Assembly (NCBI RefSeq): GCF_001667185.1
Contig: NZ_LZIC01000030.1
Coordinates: forward strand, 1-64,000
From: Mycobacterium sp. 852002-50816_SCH5313054-b
GTDB taxonomy: Bacteria > Actinomycetota > Actinomycetes > Mycobacteriales > Mycobacteriaceae
Direction: 5' to 3'
DNA length: 64,000 bases
This document shows, piece by piece, positions 1-8,667 of the stretch (positions are counted from its first letter, which is position 1; every line of letters begins with the position of its first letter). Both the position numbers and the translations under genes were made by a program. Below the pieces are notes generated by a model, which was given only the letters and a program-made list of their open reading frames with translations, made no database searches and was not told where the DNA came from.

Positions 1-731
1 ATCCCGCTCAACCGCGCGGTGGTCGTGCTCGTCATCGACATGTCGAACTCCATGGCGCCACCGACGTCGAGCCCAACCGGCTAAAAGCGGCCGAGCAGGC
101 GGCCAGCCAGTTCGCCAGTCAGCTCACACCCGGCATCAATCTCGGGCTGGTCGGGTTTGCCGGGACGCCCTACCTGCTGGTGCCCCCGACCCCGCAGCAC
201 CAGGCGACCCTCGACGGGCTCAAGAAGCTCGAGTTCGGCGACGGGACGGCCACCGGCGAGGCGATCTTCACCGCGCTGCACGCGGTCGGGGCCGCGGCCA
301 TCACGGGCGGGGACACCCCGCCGCCGGCCCGCATCGTGCTGCTGTCCGACGGCGGCGAGAACAAGCCGACCGATCCCAGCGACCCGCACGACGGCGCCTA
401 CACCGCCGCGCGGCTGGCCAAGGACCAGGGCGTGCCCATCTCGACGATCTCGTTCGGCACCAAAGGCGGCGAGATCGAGATGAACGGGCAGCGGGTCGCC
501 GTTCCCGTCTCGACCGACCAGATGAAAAAGATCGCCCAGTTGTCCGGCGGGCAGTCCTACTCCGCCACCAACATCGCCGAACTCAACAAGAGCTACAACG
601 CCATCGAGAACGACATCGGCTTTCGCACGGTGCCCGGCCCCGGCGGCGCGGGGTGGCTGCGCCTGGGCGTCGTCGCCGCCCTGATCGCCACGGCGCTGGC
701 CCTGTTGATCAACCGGCGATTGCCGATCTGA
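1..731 (+). pseudogene. vWA-domain membrane protein (Rv1481-like), cut by window edge and frameshifted
   Basis: The sequence encodes the von Willebrand factor A part and C-terminal membrane helix of an Rv1481/BatA-like protein; the N-terminus lies outside the window. The MIDAS start (IDMSNSM) is read in frame 1, which stops at 82-84. The rest (ATDVEPNRL... to INRRLPI) is read in frame 3. Only two bases (58-59) lie between the GCG and ACC codons where relatives have one more residue, so one base is missing. The downstream frame is intact for over 200 codons, keeps vWA motifs ([20 protein letters not shown]) and ends in a TM helix. It is closely related to the convergent gene at 772-1779. A sequencing deletion is as likely as true inactivation. 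Confidence 0.75.
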
Positions 732-739
732 TCACCTCG

Positions 740-773
740 CTGATCGCCTGCCTGATCGCCTGCCTGATCGCCT
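740..773. repeat. 12-bp tandem repeat, 2.8 copies
   Basis: The unit CTGATCGCCTGC occurs at 740-751 and 752-763, followed by CTGATCGCCT at 764-773. It fills the gap between the stop codons of the two convergent vWA genes. No terminator-like hairpin is evident. Confidence 0.85.
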
Positions 774-1779
774 AGGAGGGCAACCGGCTGTTCAGGGCGA
801 GACCGGCCAGGATGGCGCCGGCCAAAACCACCGCCCCGAGCAGCAACCAGGCGAGGCTGGCGTCGCCCTTCACCGTCTCGTAGCCGATCTGGCGCTGCAG
901 CGTCGAATAGACCTGCTCGAGCGATTCCAGGCTGTCGGCGTGGAACGCCTGCCCGTCGGTGATCTTGGTGATCTCCTGCAGCGTCTGGTCGTCGACGGGG
1001 ACCGGGATGGTGGCGCCCTCGTAGTCGACGGTGCCGTAGGGCGTGCCGAAGGAGATCGTCGAGATCTGCACCTCCTCGGCCTTGGCCGCGCGCGCCGCGG
1101 TGAACGCGCCCTGCGGGGCATTGGGGTCCAGCGGCACGTTCTCGGCGCCGTCGGACTCCAGCACGATGCGCGCCGGGGGCGGCCCGTCGCCGCCACCCAT
1201 CACCGAGCCGACGGTCGCGATCGCCTGCAGCGCCGTGAAGATGCCCTCCCCGGTCGCGGTTTTCGGCGCCGGCTTGAGGCCGTCGATCGCCGCCTTGACG
1301 GCCTGACGGTTCGTCGTCGGGGACACCAGCAGCGACGCGTTGGCCGCGAACTCCACCAGCCCCAGGTTGATGGCCGGCGTCAGCTCGTCGGCGAATTTCT
1401 TGCCGGCTTCCTGCGCGGCGGCCAGCCGGTTCGGGGGGACGTCGGTGGACGCCATCGACTCCGAGACGTCGATGACCAGCACCACCACCGCGCGGTTGAG
1501 CGGGATCCGGATGTCGGACGTCGGCCCGGCCATCGCGGTGGTCAGCAGCGCCAGCGCCGCGGCCAGCAGGATCGTCGGCACGTGCCGCCACCGGCCCGAG
1601 CGCAGCGGCGCGACCCGCTCCAGCACCTCCATGTTGGCGAACCGCAGCACCCGGCGGCGGCGGGCGAACTGCACCGCGACGTAGGTCCCGATCACCAGCA
1701 GGACCACCAGCAGCACCAGGAAGAACCAGGCGTTCTGGAAGCCCGTCAGCGACACCGGACCCAGCAGCGGCAGCTTCAT
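772..1779 (-). CDS. vWA-domain membrane protein, Rv1481-like
   Basis: 335 aa from the ATG at 1779 (MKLPLLGPV), the start that matches Rv1481; a GTG four codons upstream is possible. Two hydrophobic segments lie near residues 15-35 and 60-80, followed by a vWA domain from about residue 90 with a complete MIDAS motif (DVSES, then T in STDV, and SDG in LESDGAEN), and a final TM helix near 305-328. Family members are membrane-anchored metal-dependent adhesion-type proteins usually found with MoxR AAA ATPases. No moxR or DUF58 partner is visible here, so this pair is detached from the usual cluster. The cellular role is unknown. Confidence 0.85.
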   Translation of the reverse strand: MKLPLLGPVSLTGFQNAWFFLVLLVVLLVIGTYVAVQFARRRRVLRFANMEVLERVAPLRSGRWRHVPTILLAAALALLTTAMAGPTSDIRIPLNRAVVVLVIDVSESMASTDVPPNRLAAAQEAGKKFADELTPAINLGLVEFAANASLLVSPTTNRQAVKAAIDGLKPAPKTATGEGIFTALQAIATVGSVMGGGDGPPPARIVLESDGAENVPLDPNAPQGAFTAARAAKAEEVQISTISFGTPYGTVDYEGATIPVPVDDQTLQEITKITDGQAFHADSLESLEQVYSTLQRQIGYETVKGDASLAWLLLGAVVLAGAILAGLALNSRLPS

Positions 1780-1830
1780 GTCCAGCCACACTATGCGGCG
1801 AACGCCGACCCTGCACGGGGCCCGGGCGGG

Positions 1831-2865
1831 TCAGCCCGCGACCAGATCCCGGCGCTGGGTGAACTTGATGTCCAGGCTGCGCAGGTGGGTCTGCAGGCCG
1901 GCGTCCTGGATGGGGATCAGGTGGGCCGGGGTGTCCGTCTCGTTGTAGTGGGCGTGCCACATGCCGGGCGGGGTGGTGAACGCGCCGCCGGCCTGCCACT
2001 CGACGCGGGTCGGGTCGACGATGTCGCCGCGCTCGTCGAGGCGGCTGCCCAGCAGGGTGTAGCAGCCGCTGGGCGGCGCGTCGAGGATCAGGTCCAGCGC
2101 GACCGACTGGTGCCGGTGTGGGCGCTGCTCCTGTTGCGGCGGCAGCACCCCGAACATGGCCCACAGCACGTGGGTGATGGTCATCGTCTGCTCCTGGTCG
2201 GCATTGGCCAGCAGCACGCTGACCCGGCTCTTTTCGTTGGCGCCGGGGCGGGCGGCGATCTCCTCCAGCTTGGCGACCGCGTCGGCGCGGCAGAACTTGG
2301 TCGCGCGGAACCGCGGCTGGGTGGCCTGCGCGCCGAGGTAGCGCAGCAGCGGTTCGTCGTGAACCCAGTACATGGCCGTCTCGTCGTCGGCGTAGAACAC
2401 CGAACGTGTGCCCGCGGGCAGGGTCAGGAAGTCGCCCTTCTCCCACTTGACCAGATGGCCGTTGATGGCCGCGAAGCCGCGCCCGTACAGGACGTAATAC
2501 AGCTGCGAGGTGGCGTTGGGGCTGGCGTCGACCTGCTCGCCGGGGCGGATGCGGATGAAGTTGGCCGACAGCGCGGGGCTGGTCGCCGGCCCGGTCTCGA
2601 TGCCCAGCTCCTTGGACAGGTCCAGCGGGAACACGCCGGTCGGCCGATCGACGTAGATCTCCGGACCGAAGCGGGTAATCGGAACCTGCGGCGCGTGTCC
2701 CGATCCGATCGGATTGGCGGCCTTCGAGTACTCGAAGTAGCAGGCATCGTCGGCCCAGTCTTCGAACCGGCCCTCGAAGCCGTATTCGGCGACGTTGGTC
2801 ATCGGCGCGGGGATCGTCGGGTCCAGGTTGGGGACGACGGATTGATTCGTTTCCACGAGGGACAT
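1831..2865 (-). CDS. Bicupin protein, gentisate 1,2-dioxygenase-like
   Basis: 344 aa. The ATG at 2865 (MSLVETNQ) is preferred over the in-frame ATG at 2892, because the longer form would start inside the phased TGTAT repeats; a GAAGGG lies about 9 nt upstream. Two cupin barrels are visible. The first (about residues 95-180) lacks the metal-binding HxH, reading SPNATSQLYY instead. The second keeps PHRHQS and PPGMWHAHYN, so metal would bind only there. The fold resembles gentisate/hydroxynaphthoate dioxygenases. With the divergent GntR regulator and an amidohydrolase nearby it suggests an aromatic or carboxylate catabolic unit, but the substrate cannot be told. Confidence 0.75.
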   Translation of the reverse strand: MSLVETNQSVVPNLDPTIPAPMTNVAEYGFEGRFEDWADDACYFEYSKAANPIGSGHAPQVPITRFGPEIYVDRPTGVFPLDLSKELGIETGPATSPALSANFIRIRPGEQVDASPNATSQLYYVLYGRGFAAINGHLVKWEKGDFLTLPAGTRSVFYADDETAMYWVHDEPLLRYLGAQATQPRFRATKFCRADAVAKLEEIAARPGANEKSRVSVLLANADQEQTMTITHVLWAMFGVLPPQQEQRPHRHQSVALDLILDAPPSGCYTLLGSRLDERGDIVDPTRVEWQAGGAFTTPPGMWHAHYNETDTPAHLIPIQDAGLQTHLRSLDIKFTQRRDLVAG

Positions 2866-2894
2866 GAGGAGTACCCTTCGGCTGAGGTGCATCT

Positions 2895-2921
2895 TGTATA
2901 TTCAATGTATCTATCTTGTAT
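2895..2921. promoter_or_regulatory. Candidate GntR operator: three TGTAT boxes at 11-bp spacing
   Basis: TGTAT occurs at 2895-2899, 2906-2910 and 2917-2921, exactly one helical turn apart, in an unusually AT-rich island. The first box lies in TTGTATATTCAA (2894-2905), a TTG-N6-CAA inverted repeat. The longer unit ATCTTGTAT repeats at 2891 and 2913. It lies between the divergent bicupin and GntR genes, as expected for a FadR/VanR-type operator. No binding data are implied. Confidence 0.5.
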
Positions 2922-2990
2922 CTTAGTCGTCAAGCTCGGCGGGCCCGGTCTTCGCTGGGTGTACCTTCAGGGACGCATCTGAGATACGAC

Positions 2991-3020
2991 TTAGCCGCAA
3001 GTTAGCCGCAAGTTAGCCGC
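2991..3020. repeat. 11-bp tandem repeat, 2.7 copies, upstream of the GntR gene
   Basis: TTAGCCGCAAG occurs at 2991-3001 and 3002-3012, then TTAGCCGC at 3013-3020. Each unit carries TAG; the last (3014-3016) is in frame with the GntR gene and bounds its possible start. A GAGGAAGG Shine-Dalgarno-like stretch follows at 3021-3028. Confidence 0.85.
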
Positions 3021-3094
3021 GAGGAAGGGGCGGGGCGACGGAACCACGGGCGGGCTCGGCCAAGGACCGGGCGCTGGAGTACGTCAAGGGGCGG

Positions 3095-3691
3095 GTGCTC
3101 ACCGGCCAGTTTCCCGGCGGGGAGCTGATCAGCGAGGGCGACGTCGCCACGGCGCTGGGCATGTCGCGGACGCCGGTCCGCGAGGCGTTCCTGCGGCTCG
3201 AGGCCGAAGGGCTGCTGCGGTTGTATCCGCAGCGCGGCGCGCTCGTCGTCCCGGTTTCGCCCGACGAGGCGCGCGCGGTCATCGAATCCCGGCTGCTGCT
3301 GGAGCATTTCGCGACGACCAAGGTGGCCGGCCGCGGCCCCGCCGCCCGCGCGGCGACCTACGAGCGGCTGGCGGGCGAGCTGAAGCGGCAGCGCGATGCG
3401 GCCGCCGCGGACGATTGGCGGGAGTTCCTGGACGCCGACCGCGCCTTCCACAACGTAACCGTGGAGGAGGCCGGGAACGCCATTTTGTCGGGCTTCTACT
3501 CCTCGCTGCGGGACCGTCAGATGCGGATGATCGGCGAATCGGCGCTGGGCGATCCCCATCGGATGGCGACGATCATGGACGAGCACCGCGGCATCGCCGA
3601 GGCGCTGCGCGACGGCGATCTGCCGCGCGCGCAGGAGGCGGTGCGCACGCACCTCGCCAGCACCGGGCGGGCCATCGGCATCGCGCCTTGA
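3095..3691 (+). CDS. GntR family transcriptional regulator, FCD subfamily
   Basis: 198 aa from the GTG at 3095. The winged helix-turn-helix (ISEGDVATALGMSRTPVREAF) is followed by an all-helical FCD ligand domain with the expected metal-site residues (DADRAFHN, EHRGI, VRTHL). Reading frame and family similarity clearly continue upstream of 3095 (SAKDRALEYVKGR...), yet no ATG, GTG or TTG exists between the in-frame TAG at 3014 and this GTG. An ACG at 3038 sits 9 nt after GAGGAAGG and would give a full-length 217-aa protein. The first helix of the DNA-binding domain is therefore either missing or started unusually. It is divergent from the bicupin gene, its probable target. Confidence 0.8.
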   Translation: MLTGQFPGGELISEGDVATALGMSRTPVREAFLRLEAEGLLRLYPQRGALVVPVSPDEARAVIESRLLLEHFATTKVAGRGPAARAATYERLAGELKRQRDAAAADDWREFLDADRAFHNVTVEEAGNAILSGFYSSLRDRQMRMIGESALGDPHRMATIMDEHRGIAEALRDGDLPRAQEAVRTHLASTGRAIGIAP

Positions 3692-3723
3692 CGCGGCCGG
3701 GCGCCGGTGGGACAACTGGCGGT

Positions 3724-4869
3724 GTGACCCGCATCGTCGACTCGGACCAGCACCTCTACGAGAGCCGTTCGCTGTGGGCCGAGCACATCGACCCGGCCGC
3801 CCGCGACGACGCGCTGAGCCTCGTCGACGATCAACTCGGCTACACCTGGCTGAGCTGGCGCGGCGCCCGCCTCGCCCTGGCCGACGTCCACCTGCCCGGT
3901 GACACCGCATCCTGCGGGGAGCACCGCAAGCGTCAACGGGCCGGCGAGCCCGCCTCCTACCGGTACGACGAAGCGCTGCCGGCCGCCTACTGGGAGCCGG
4001 CCTCGCGCCTGCAATGGCTGCGCGGGGCGGGGCTGCACGAGGCGGTCCTGTTTCCCAACTTCGGCCTGCTCTGGGAGCGCCGCCTGTCGCCGTCGCTTCC
4101 GGCGATGACGGCCAACATGACGGCGTGGAACCGATGGTGCGCGGTCGTGCGGGCCGAGGGCGGCGGCCGGCTGCACCCGGTCGCACACCTGACGTTGCGC
4201 GACCCGGAGTGGCTCGAGGCCGAGCTCGACGCGCTGGCGGGCGCCGGGGTCACGCTGGCCATGATCGGCGCCGGGCCGGTGGACGGCCGGGAGCTGTCGC
4301 ACCCCGACCACGACCGGATCTGGGCCGCGTTCGTCGACCACGCCGTCACGCCGGTGTTCCACGTCGCCGATCAGGTGCGGGTCTTCGACGATTGCTGGTA
4401 TCAGGACGATCCGGGCGACGATCTGGTGCCCGCCACCGAGGCGGTGTTCCTGTGGGTGCCGCCTGCGCTGGCGCTGACCGACCTGATCCTGCACGGCGTC
4501 TTCGACCGGCATCCGCGGCTGCGCTTCGGCGTGGTCGAGCTCAGCTCCGCCTGGGTGCCGCAGTTCCTGCTGATGCTGGACGGCGCGGCCGCCTTCACCA
4601 CCCAGCTCAACGGCAAGCCGGTCACCCCGCTGGCCCGTCGGCCGAGCGAGTACTTCGTCGACCACGTCCGGGTGTCCTCCTTCTCCTACGAGAACCCCAG
4701 GCAGCTGGCCGAGATGAGCGGCGACGTGTTCATGTTCTGCAGCGACTACCCCCACTCCGAGGGGACCGCGACCCCGCTCGACGACTATCGGCGGATGGGC
4801 TGCGCGGAGCCCGACATGCCCGGGCTCTTCCACACCAACGTCGACTCGCTGCTCAACCCGGCGTTCTAA
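3724..4869 (+). CDS. Amidohydrolase 2 family protein (ACMSD-like fold)
   Basis: 381 aa from the GTG at 3724, 32 bp after the GntR gene and probably cotranscribed with it. The N-terminus has the metal-binding start IVDSDQHLYE. A conserved His follows in VFHVAD, and the C-terminal CSDYPHSEG supplies the catalytic Asp and the motif typical of PF04909. Family members are metal-dependent hydrolases or decarboxylases, including aminocarboxymuconate-semialdehyde decarboxylase and resorcylate decarboxylase. Association with a bicupin and a GntR regulator points to ring-cleavage or carboxylate metabolism, but no substrate can be assigned. Confidence 0.8.
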   Translation: MTRIVDSDQHLYESRSLWAEHIDPAARDDALSLVDDQLGYTWLSWRGARLALADVHLPGDTASCGEHRKRQRAGEPASYRYDEALPAAYWEPASRLQWLRGAGLHEAVLFPNFGLLWERRLSPSLPAMTANMTAWNRWCAVVRAEGGGRLHPVAHLTLRDPEWLEAELDALAGAGVTLAMIGAGPVDGRELSHPDHDRIWAAFVDHAVTPVFHVADQVRVFDDCWYQDDPGDDLVPATEAVFLWVPPALALTDLILHGVFDRHPRLRFGVVELSSAWVPQFLLMLDGAAAFTTQLNGKPVTPLARRPSEYFVDHVRVSSFSYENPRQLAEMSGDVFMFCSDYPHSEGTATPLDDYRRMGCAEPDMPGLFHTNVDSLLNPAF

Positions 4870-4887
4870 CGGGGCGCTTTCGCGCCG

Positions 4888-5265
4888 TCAATCGCCGATC
4901 CACCGCACCATGTCGAGGACACCGTTGAGGAACCGGCGCCCTTTTGAGTCGAGGGCGGGGTCGCGTGCGTGCGACCGGCCGGCAGGTGGCACGCCGGGTC
5001 CCGAGTGGAATTGCGCCGCAACGGCTTCAAGAAACGCGTCGACCTCGTCTTCGTTATAGCCGCGCTTGCCGACCGGCGGCTTGGAGAAGGTCACGGTGCG
5101 AACCTGGTCCGCGGTGAGGGCACGGCCGGCCGGATCCCGCAACGCGGCCTCGACGCGGTCAAGAAACGCGTCGACCTCGTCTTCGTTGTAGCCGCGCCTG
5201 CCGATGGACGGCTTGGAGAAGGCCACATTGTGGACGTGCTCCGCGGTAAGTCCGCCGTGCTCCAT
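4888..5265 (-). CDS. Small protein with two tandem DivIVA N-terminal motifs
   Basis: 125 aa from the ATG at 5265. The protein has two near-identical blocks, [20 protein letters not shown] and [20 protein letters not shown], each followed by [10 protein letters not shown]. This is the actinobacterial DivIVA (DivI1A) motif that begins Wag31, which targets cell poles and septa. The long coiled coil of true DivIVA/Wag31 (about 260 aa) is absent, and the C-terminal 35 residues are basic and unstructured in appearance. It may be a small polar or septal adaptor, but a role is not established. Convergent with the amidohydrolase. Confidence 0.8.
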   Translation of the reverse strand: MEHGGLTAEHVHNVAFSKPSIGRRGYNEDEVDAFLDRVEAALRDPAGRALTADQVRTVTFSKPPVGKRGYNEDEVDAFLEAVAAQFHSGPGVPPAGRSHARDPALDSKGRRFLNGVLDMVRWIGD

Positions 5266-5398
5266 CAGTACATGGTCGCACCGCGGAAGCCTGGGCGACA
5301 GACGTTGTTTGGGGGCACAAGGGGTTATAAGCCCGGCGGTTCGGGGAACCCGCAATCAGATGGCGCCCGCCCCGGGCGCCGCGAAGACAGGAGCTGCA

Positions 5399-5683
5399 AT
5401 GATCGGATCAATCATCCTTGCCATCATCGTGGGCGCGATCATCGGCGTGGTTGCGCGCCTTGTGATGCCGGGCAAACAAAGCATCGGCATGATCATGACG
5501 GTGGTGCTCGGCGCCGTTGGTGGCCTGATCGGGTCGGCCGTGGCCGGCCAGTTCGGATACCACAACGCCAACGGCGGAATCGCCTGGATTCCGTTCTTCG
5601 TCGGGGTCGCCGCCGCCGTCGTCCTGATCGCCATCTACGAGGCCGTGACGGGCCGCCGCAGCCACACGGGGATGCCCCGGTAG
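5399..5683 (+). CDS. GlsB/YeaQ/YmgE family stress-response membrane protein
   Basis: 94 aa from the ATG at 5399, preceded by ACAGGAG at good spacing. Three hydrophobic helices alternate with glycine-rich turns (GAIIGVVARLVMPG, GAVGGLIGS), the pattern of the transglycosylase-associated protein family (PF04226). These are small inner-membrane proteins induced by general stress; biochemical function is unknown. The 133-bp gap to the divergent DivIVA-like gene probably holds both promoters. Confidence 0.85.
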   Translation: MIGSIILAIIVGAIIGVVARLVMPGKQSIGMIMTVVLGAVGGLIGSAVAGQFGYHNANGGIAWIPFFVGVAAAVVLIAIYEAVTGRRSHTGMPR

Positions 5684-5738
5684 GTCGCGTCGCCCCGTTT
5701 CCGACGAGTCAGTTGTGCAGGCCGGCGATCATCGACGA

Positions 5739-6821
5739 CTAACCGATCAGCACCGCGTACCGCGGCTTGATCACCTCGTCGATGATCGCCAGCCGCTCGT
5801 CGAACGGGATGAAGGCCGACTTCATCGCGTTGATGGTGAACCGCTCGAGATCGCTCCACCCGTAGCCGAAAGCCTCGACCAGTCGGTGCATTTCGAGGCT
5901 CATCGTGGTGTCGCTCATCAGGCGGTTGTCGGTGTTGACGGTCACCCGGAAGCGGGCGCGGGCCAGCAGGTCGAACGGATGCTCGGCGATGCTCTTGACA
6001 GCTCCGGTCTGCACGTTCGAGCTGGGGCACAGCTCCAGCGGAATTCGCTTGTCCCGCAGGATCGACGCCTGCTGGCCCAACCGGACGCCCCCGCCCTCGA
6101 GGACCTCGATGTCGTCGACGATGCGCACCCCGTGGCCCAGCCGGTCGGCGCCGCAGAACGCGATCGCCTCGTGGATGGACGGCAGCCCGAACGCCTCACC
6201 GGCATGAATGGTGAAGCGCGCGTTGTGGTCTCGCATGTATTCGAAGGCATCCAGGTGCCGCGTCGGCGGGTTGCCGGCCTCCGCGCCGGCGATGTCGAAT
6301 CCGACCACTCCCTTGTCCCGGAACCGGATTGCCAGTTCGGCGATTTCGCGGGACACCGCCGCGTGCCGCATGGCGGTGACCAGCAGCCGCACCTTGATCG
6401 GGCGTCCCGCGGCGGCGCAAGCCTTCTCGCCGGCGGCGAAACCGTCCAGCACGGCCTCGACGATCGCGTCGAAGGACAGCCCGCGGTCGATGTGCAGCTC
6501 CGGGGCGAAGCGCACCTCGGCATAGACCACGGCATCGGCGGCCAGGTCTTCGACGCACTCGTAGGCCACGCGGTACAGGGCGTCGGGCGTCTGCATCACC
6601 GCCACGGTGTGCGAGAACGGCTCCAGGTAGCGCTCCAGCGAGCCGCTGTGCGAGCGGGTGCGGAACCACTTCGCCAGCTCGTCGACGTCGGTGGCGGGTA
6701 GGGCGTCGTAGCCGATCTGGCCGGCGACGTCGATCACGGTCGACGGTCGCAGCCCGCCGTCGAGGTGGTCGTGCAGCAGGGCCTTGGGCGCTTTCTTGAT
6801 CTGCTCGAGATCCAGATTCAC
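5739..6821 (-). CDS. add: Adenosine deaminase
   Basis: 360 aa from the GTG at 6821, which overlaps the deoA stop codon (GTGA). It hydrolyses adenosine to inosine in purine salvage. Zinc ligands and catalytic residues are visible: HDHLDGG near residue 17, HAGEAFG (His and catalytic Glu region), LGHGVRI, and [13 protein letters not shown] with the paired Asp. It corresponds to Rv3313c and is the last gene of the cdd-deoA-add operon. Confidence 0.95.
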   Translation of the reverse strand: MNLDLEQIKKAPKALLHDHLDGGLRPSTVIDVAGQIGYDALPATDVDELAKWFRTRSHSGSLERYLEPFSHTVAVMQTPDALYRVAYECVEDLAADAVVYAEVRFAPELHIDRGLSFDAIVEAVLDGFAAGEKACAAAGRPIKVRLLVTAMRHAAVSREIAELAIRFRDKGVVGFDIAGAEAGNPPTRHLDAFEYMRDHNARFTIHAGEAFGLPSIHEAIAFCGADRLGHGVRIVDDIEVLEGGGVRLGQQASILRDKRIPLELCPSSNVQTGAVKSIAEHPFDLLARARFRVTVNTDNRLMSDTTMSLEMHRLVEAFGYGWSDLERFTINAMKSAFIPFDERLAIIDEVIKPRYAVLIG

Positions 6822-8104
6822 GTGGCGATCCGATCGATGATCAGCGGCCGGCAAGCCGGTGGGGTGTCGCCGACGCTGAAGCCGCCGTCCAGCTCGGTCA
6901 GCGCGGCGCCGAAGCGCTCGGGGGTGTCGGTGTAGAGGGTAAACAGCGGCTCGCCGGCCGCGACGGGCTCCCCGGGGCGGCGGTGAATCCGGATGCCGGC
7001 GCCCGGCTGCACCGCCTCGCCCGGGCGGGACCGCCCCGCGCCCAGCCGCCATGCCGCCTGCCCCACTGCCATCGCGTCGATATCGCCCATTGTGCCGCCC
7101 CGGGCGGCGGTCACGGTCTCCGAACACGAACCGATCGGCAACGGCACCGACAGGTCACCGCCCTGGGCCGCGACGAGCCGGCGAAACCGGTCCATCGCCG
7201 TGCCGTCGCGCAGCGCCTCGGCGGGATCGCGGTCGTCGATCCCCGCGAGCTCCAGCATCTCGGCGGCCAGCCGCAACGTCAGCTCCACCACGTCGGGCGG
7301 CCCGCCGCCGGCCAGCACCTCCAGCGACTCGGCGACCTCGAGCGCGTTGCCCACGGTGGCCCCCAGCGGGCGGTTCATGTCGGTCAGCAGCGCCCGGGTG
7401 GGCACGCCGTGCGCCGCGCCGAGCCGCACCATGGTGTGCGCCAGCTCGCGGCTGGCCGCCTCCGAGGTCATCAGCGCCCCGGAACCGACCTTCACGTCGA
7501 GCACCAGCGCGCCCGCCCCCTCGGCCAGCTTCTTGCTCATCACCGAGCTCGCGATCAGCGGCAGCGACTCGACGGTGGCGGTGACGTCGCGCAGCGCGTA
7601 CAGCTTGGCGTCCGCCGGCGCCAGCTCGCCGGCGGCGAAGATGGCCGCACCGACGTCACGGAGCTGGTCGCGCACCCGCCGGCCGGACAGCGCGGCGGAA
7701 AACCCGGCGATGGCGTCCAGCTTGTCCAGGGTGCCGCCGGTGTGCCCGAGCCCGCGGCCCGAGGCCTGGGGCACGGCCGCGCCGCAGGCGGCGACGAGGG
7801 GGACCAGCGGCAAAGTGATCTTGTCCCCGACGCCGCCGGTGGAATGCTTGTCCACGGTCGGCAGGGGCAGGTCGCGGAAGTCCAGGCGGTCGCCGGACGC
7901 CAGCATCGCCGCCGTCCACCGCGCCAGCTCGTCGCGGTCCATGCCGCGCCAGAAGATCGCCATCAGCAGCGCCGACATCTGTTCGTCGGCGACCCGGCCG
8001 TGGGTGTACGCGTCGACGACCCAGTCGATGGCCGCGTCGGACAACCGGCCGCCGTCGCGCTTGGTCCGGATCACCGTCGGCGCGTCAAATTCGAAGCCGG
8101 TCAA
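6818..8104 (-). CDS. deoA: Thymidine phosphorylase
   Basis: 428 aa from the TTG at 8104, which overlaps the cdd stop codon (TTGA). It cleaves thymidine or deoxyuridine with phosphate to the base and 2-deoxyribose-1-phosphate. Family signatures are present: [25 protein letters not shown] and [19 protein letters not shown]. Length matches the family. It is Rv3314c, translationally coupled to both neighbours. Confidence 0.95.
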   Translation of the reverse strand: MTGFEFDAPTVIRTKRDGGRLSDAAIDWVVDAYTHGRVADEQMSALLMAIFWRGMDRDELARWTAAMLASGDRLDFRDLPLPTVDKHSTGGVGDKITLPLVPLVAACGAAVPQASGRGLGHTGGTLDKLDAIAGFSAALSGRRVRDQLRDVGAAIFAAGELAPADAKLYALRDVTATVESLPLIASSVMSKKLAEGAGALVLDVKVGSGALMTSEAASRELAHTMVRLGAAHGVPTRALLTDMNRPLGATVGNALEVAESLEVLAGGGPPDVVELTLRLAAEMLELAGIDDRDPAEALRDGTAMDRFRRLVAAQGGDLSVPLPIGSCSETVTAARGGTMGDIDAMAVGQAAWRLGAGRSRPGEAVQPGAGIRIHRRPGEPVAAGEPLFTLYTDTPERFGAALTELDGGFSVGDTPPACRPLIIDRIAT

Positions 8105-8499
8105 CGGGGTTCCCTCGGCAGGTCGGCGGTGAAGGCGTCGGGCAGCAGCTCGCCGAGGCGGCGGGGCCGCACCGGATGATCGATCAGCAGCTCGGGGCCG
8201 CCGTGCTCCAGCAGCACCTGACGGCACCGCCCGCACGGCATCAGCGGGGCACCCTGGGCGTCGACGCACGCCAGCGCGACCAGGCGGCCCCCACCGGTGG
8301 AGTGCAGGGCGCACACCACCCCGCACTCGGCGCAGAGACCAAGGCCATATGAGACGTTCTCCACATTGCAACCGGTGACCACGCGGCCGTCGTCGACCAG
8401 CGCGGCCGCCCCGACCGCGAATCGCGAGTAGGGCGCGTAGGCCCCCGTCGCAGCCTGGATTGCCTTGTCGCGCAGCGCATTCCAATCGATATCGGGCAT
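8101..8499 (-). CDS. cdd: Cytidine deaminase
   Basis: 132 aa from the ATG at 8499; AGGGAGG lies 5 nt upstream, favouring it over the GTG at 8505. It is the zinc enzyme that deaminates cytidine and deoxycytidine. The zinc site is CAEC (Cys replaces His, as in the short tetrameric class) plus PCGRC. It is the first gene of the cdd-deoA-add operon (Rv3315c). The 168 bp to sdhC hold divergent promoters. Confidence 0.95.
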   Translation of the reverse strand: MPDIDWNALRDKAIQAATGAYAPYSRFAVGAAALVDDGRVVTGCNVENVSYGLGLCAECGVVCALHSTGGGRLVALACVDAQGAPLMPCGRCRQVLLEHGGPELLIDHPVRPRRLGELLPDAFTADLPREPR

Positions 8500-8667
8500 G
8501 CCCACCTCCCTTGGATCCCGCTGTGGATGGCCGGCTCGAGACAGTCACCCTAACTCTGACACGACAGTTCGCCTCGCGGACTGTTCGGCACAACCCTCCA
8601 GCTGGCAGGGTTAGGCTGAATTGCCCGGCTTGACTGTCGTTTCAACGTTAAGGGCGGTGAGGACTTG

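Noticed and set aside
740..773. Short tandem repeats (also 2991-3020) as a CRISPR remnant
   Set aside because: Units of 11-12 bp without spacers and no cas genes; they are simple tandem repeats.
593..2905. Very long minus-strand frame (770 codons) across the vWA and bicupin genes
   Set aside because: Arg/Pro/Gly-rich shadow translation of two well-recognised genes in other frames; typical of high-GC DNA.
940..2982. 680-codon plus-strand frame opposite the vWA and bicupin genes
   Set aside because: No domain, biased composition, and antisense to two supported genes.
8506..8667. Weak inverted pairs (CCTAAC/GTTAGG, ACAGT/ACTGT) between cdd and sdhC as operators
   Set aside because: Arms of 5-6 bp with unequal spacing could occur by chance.
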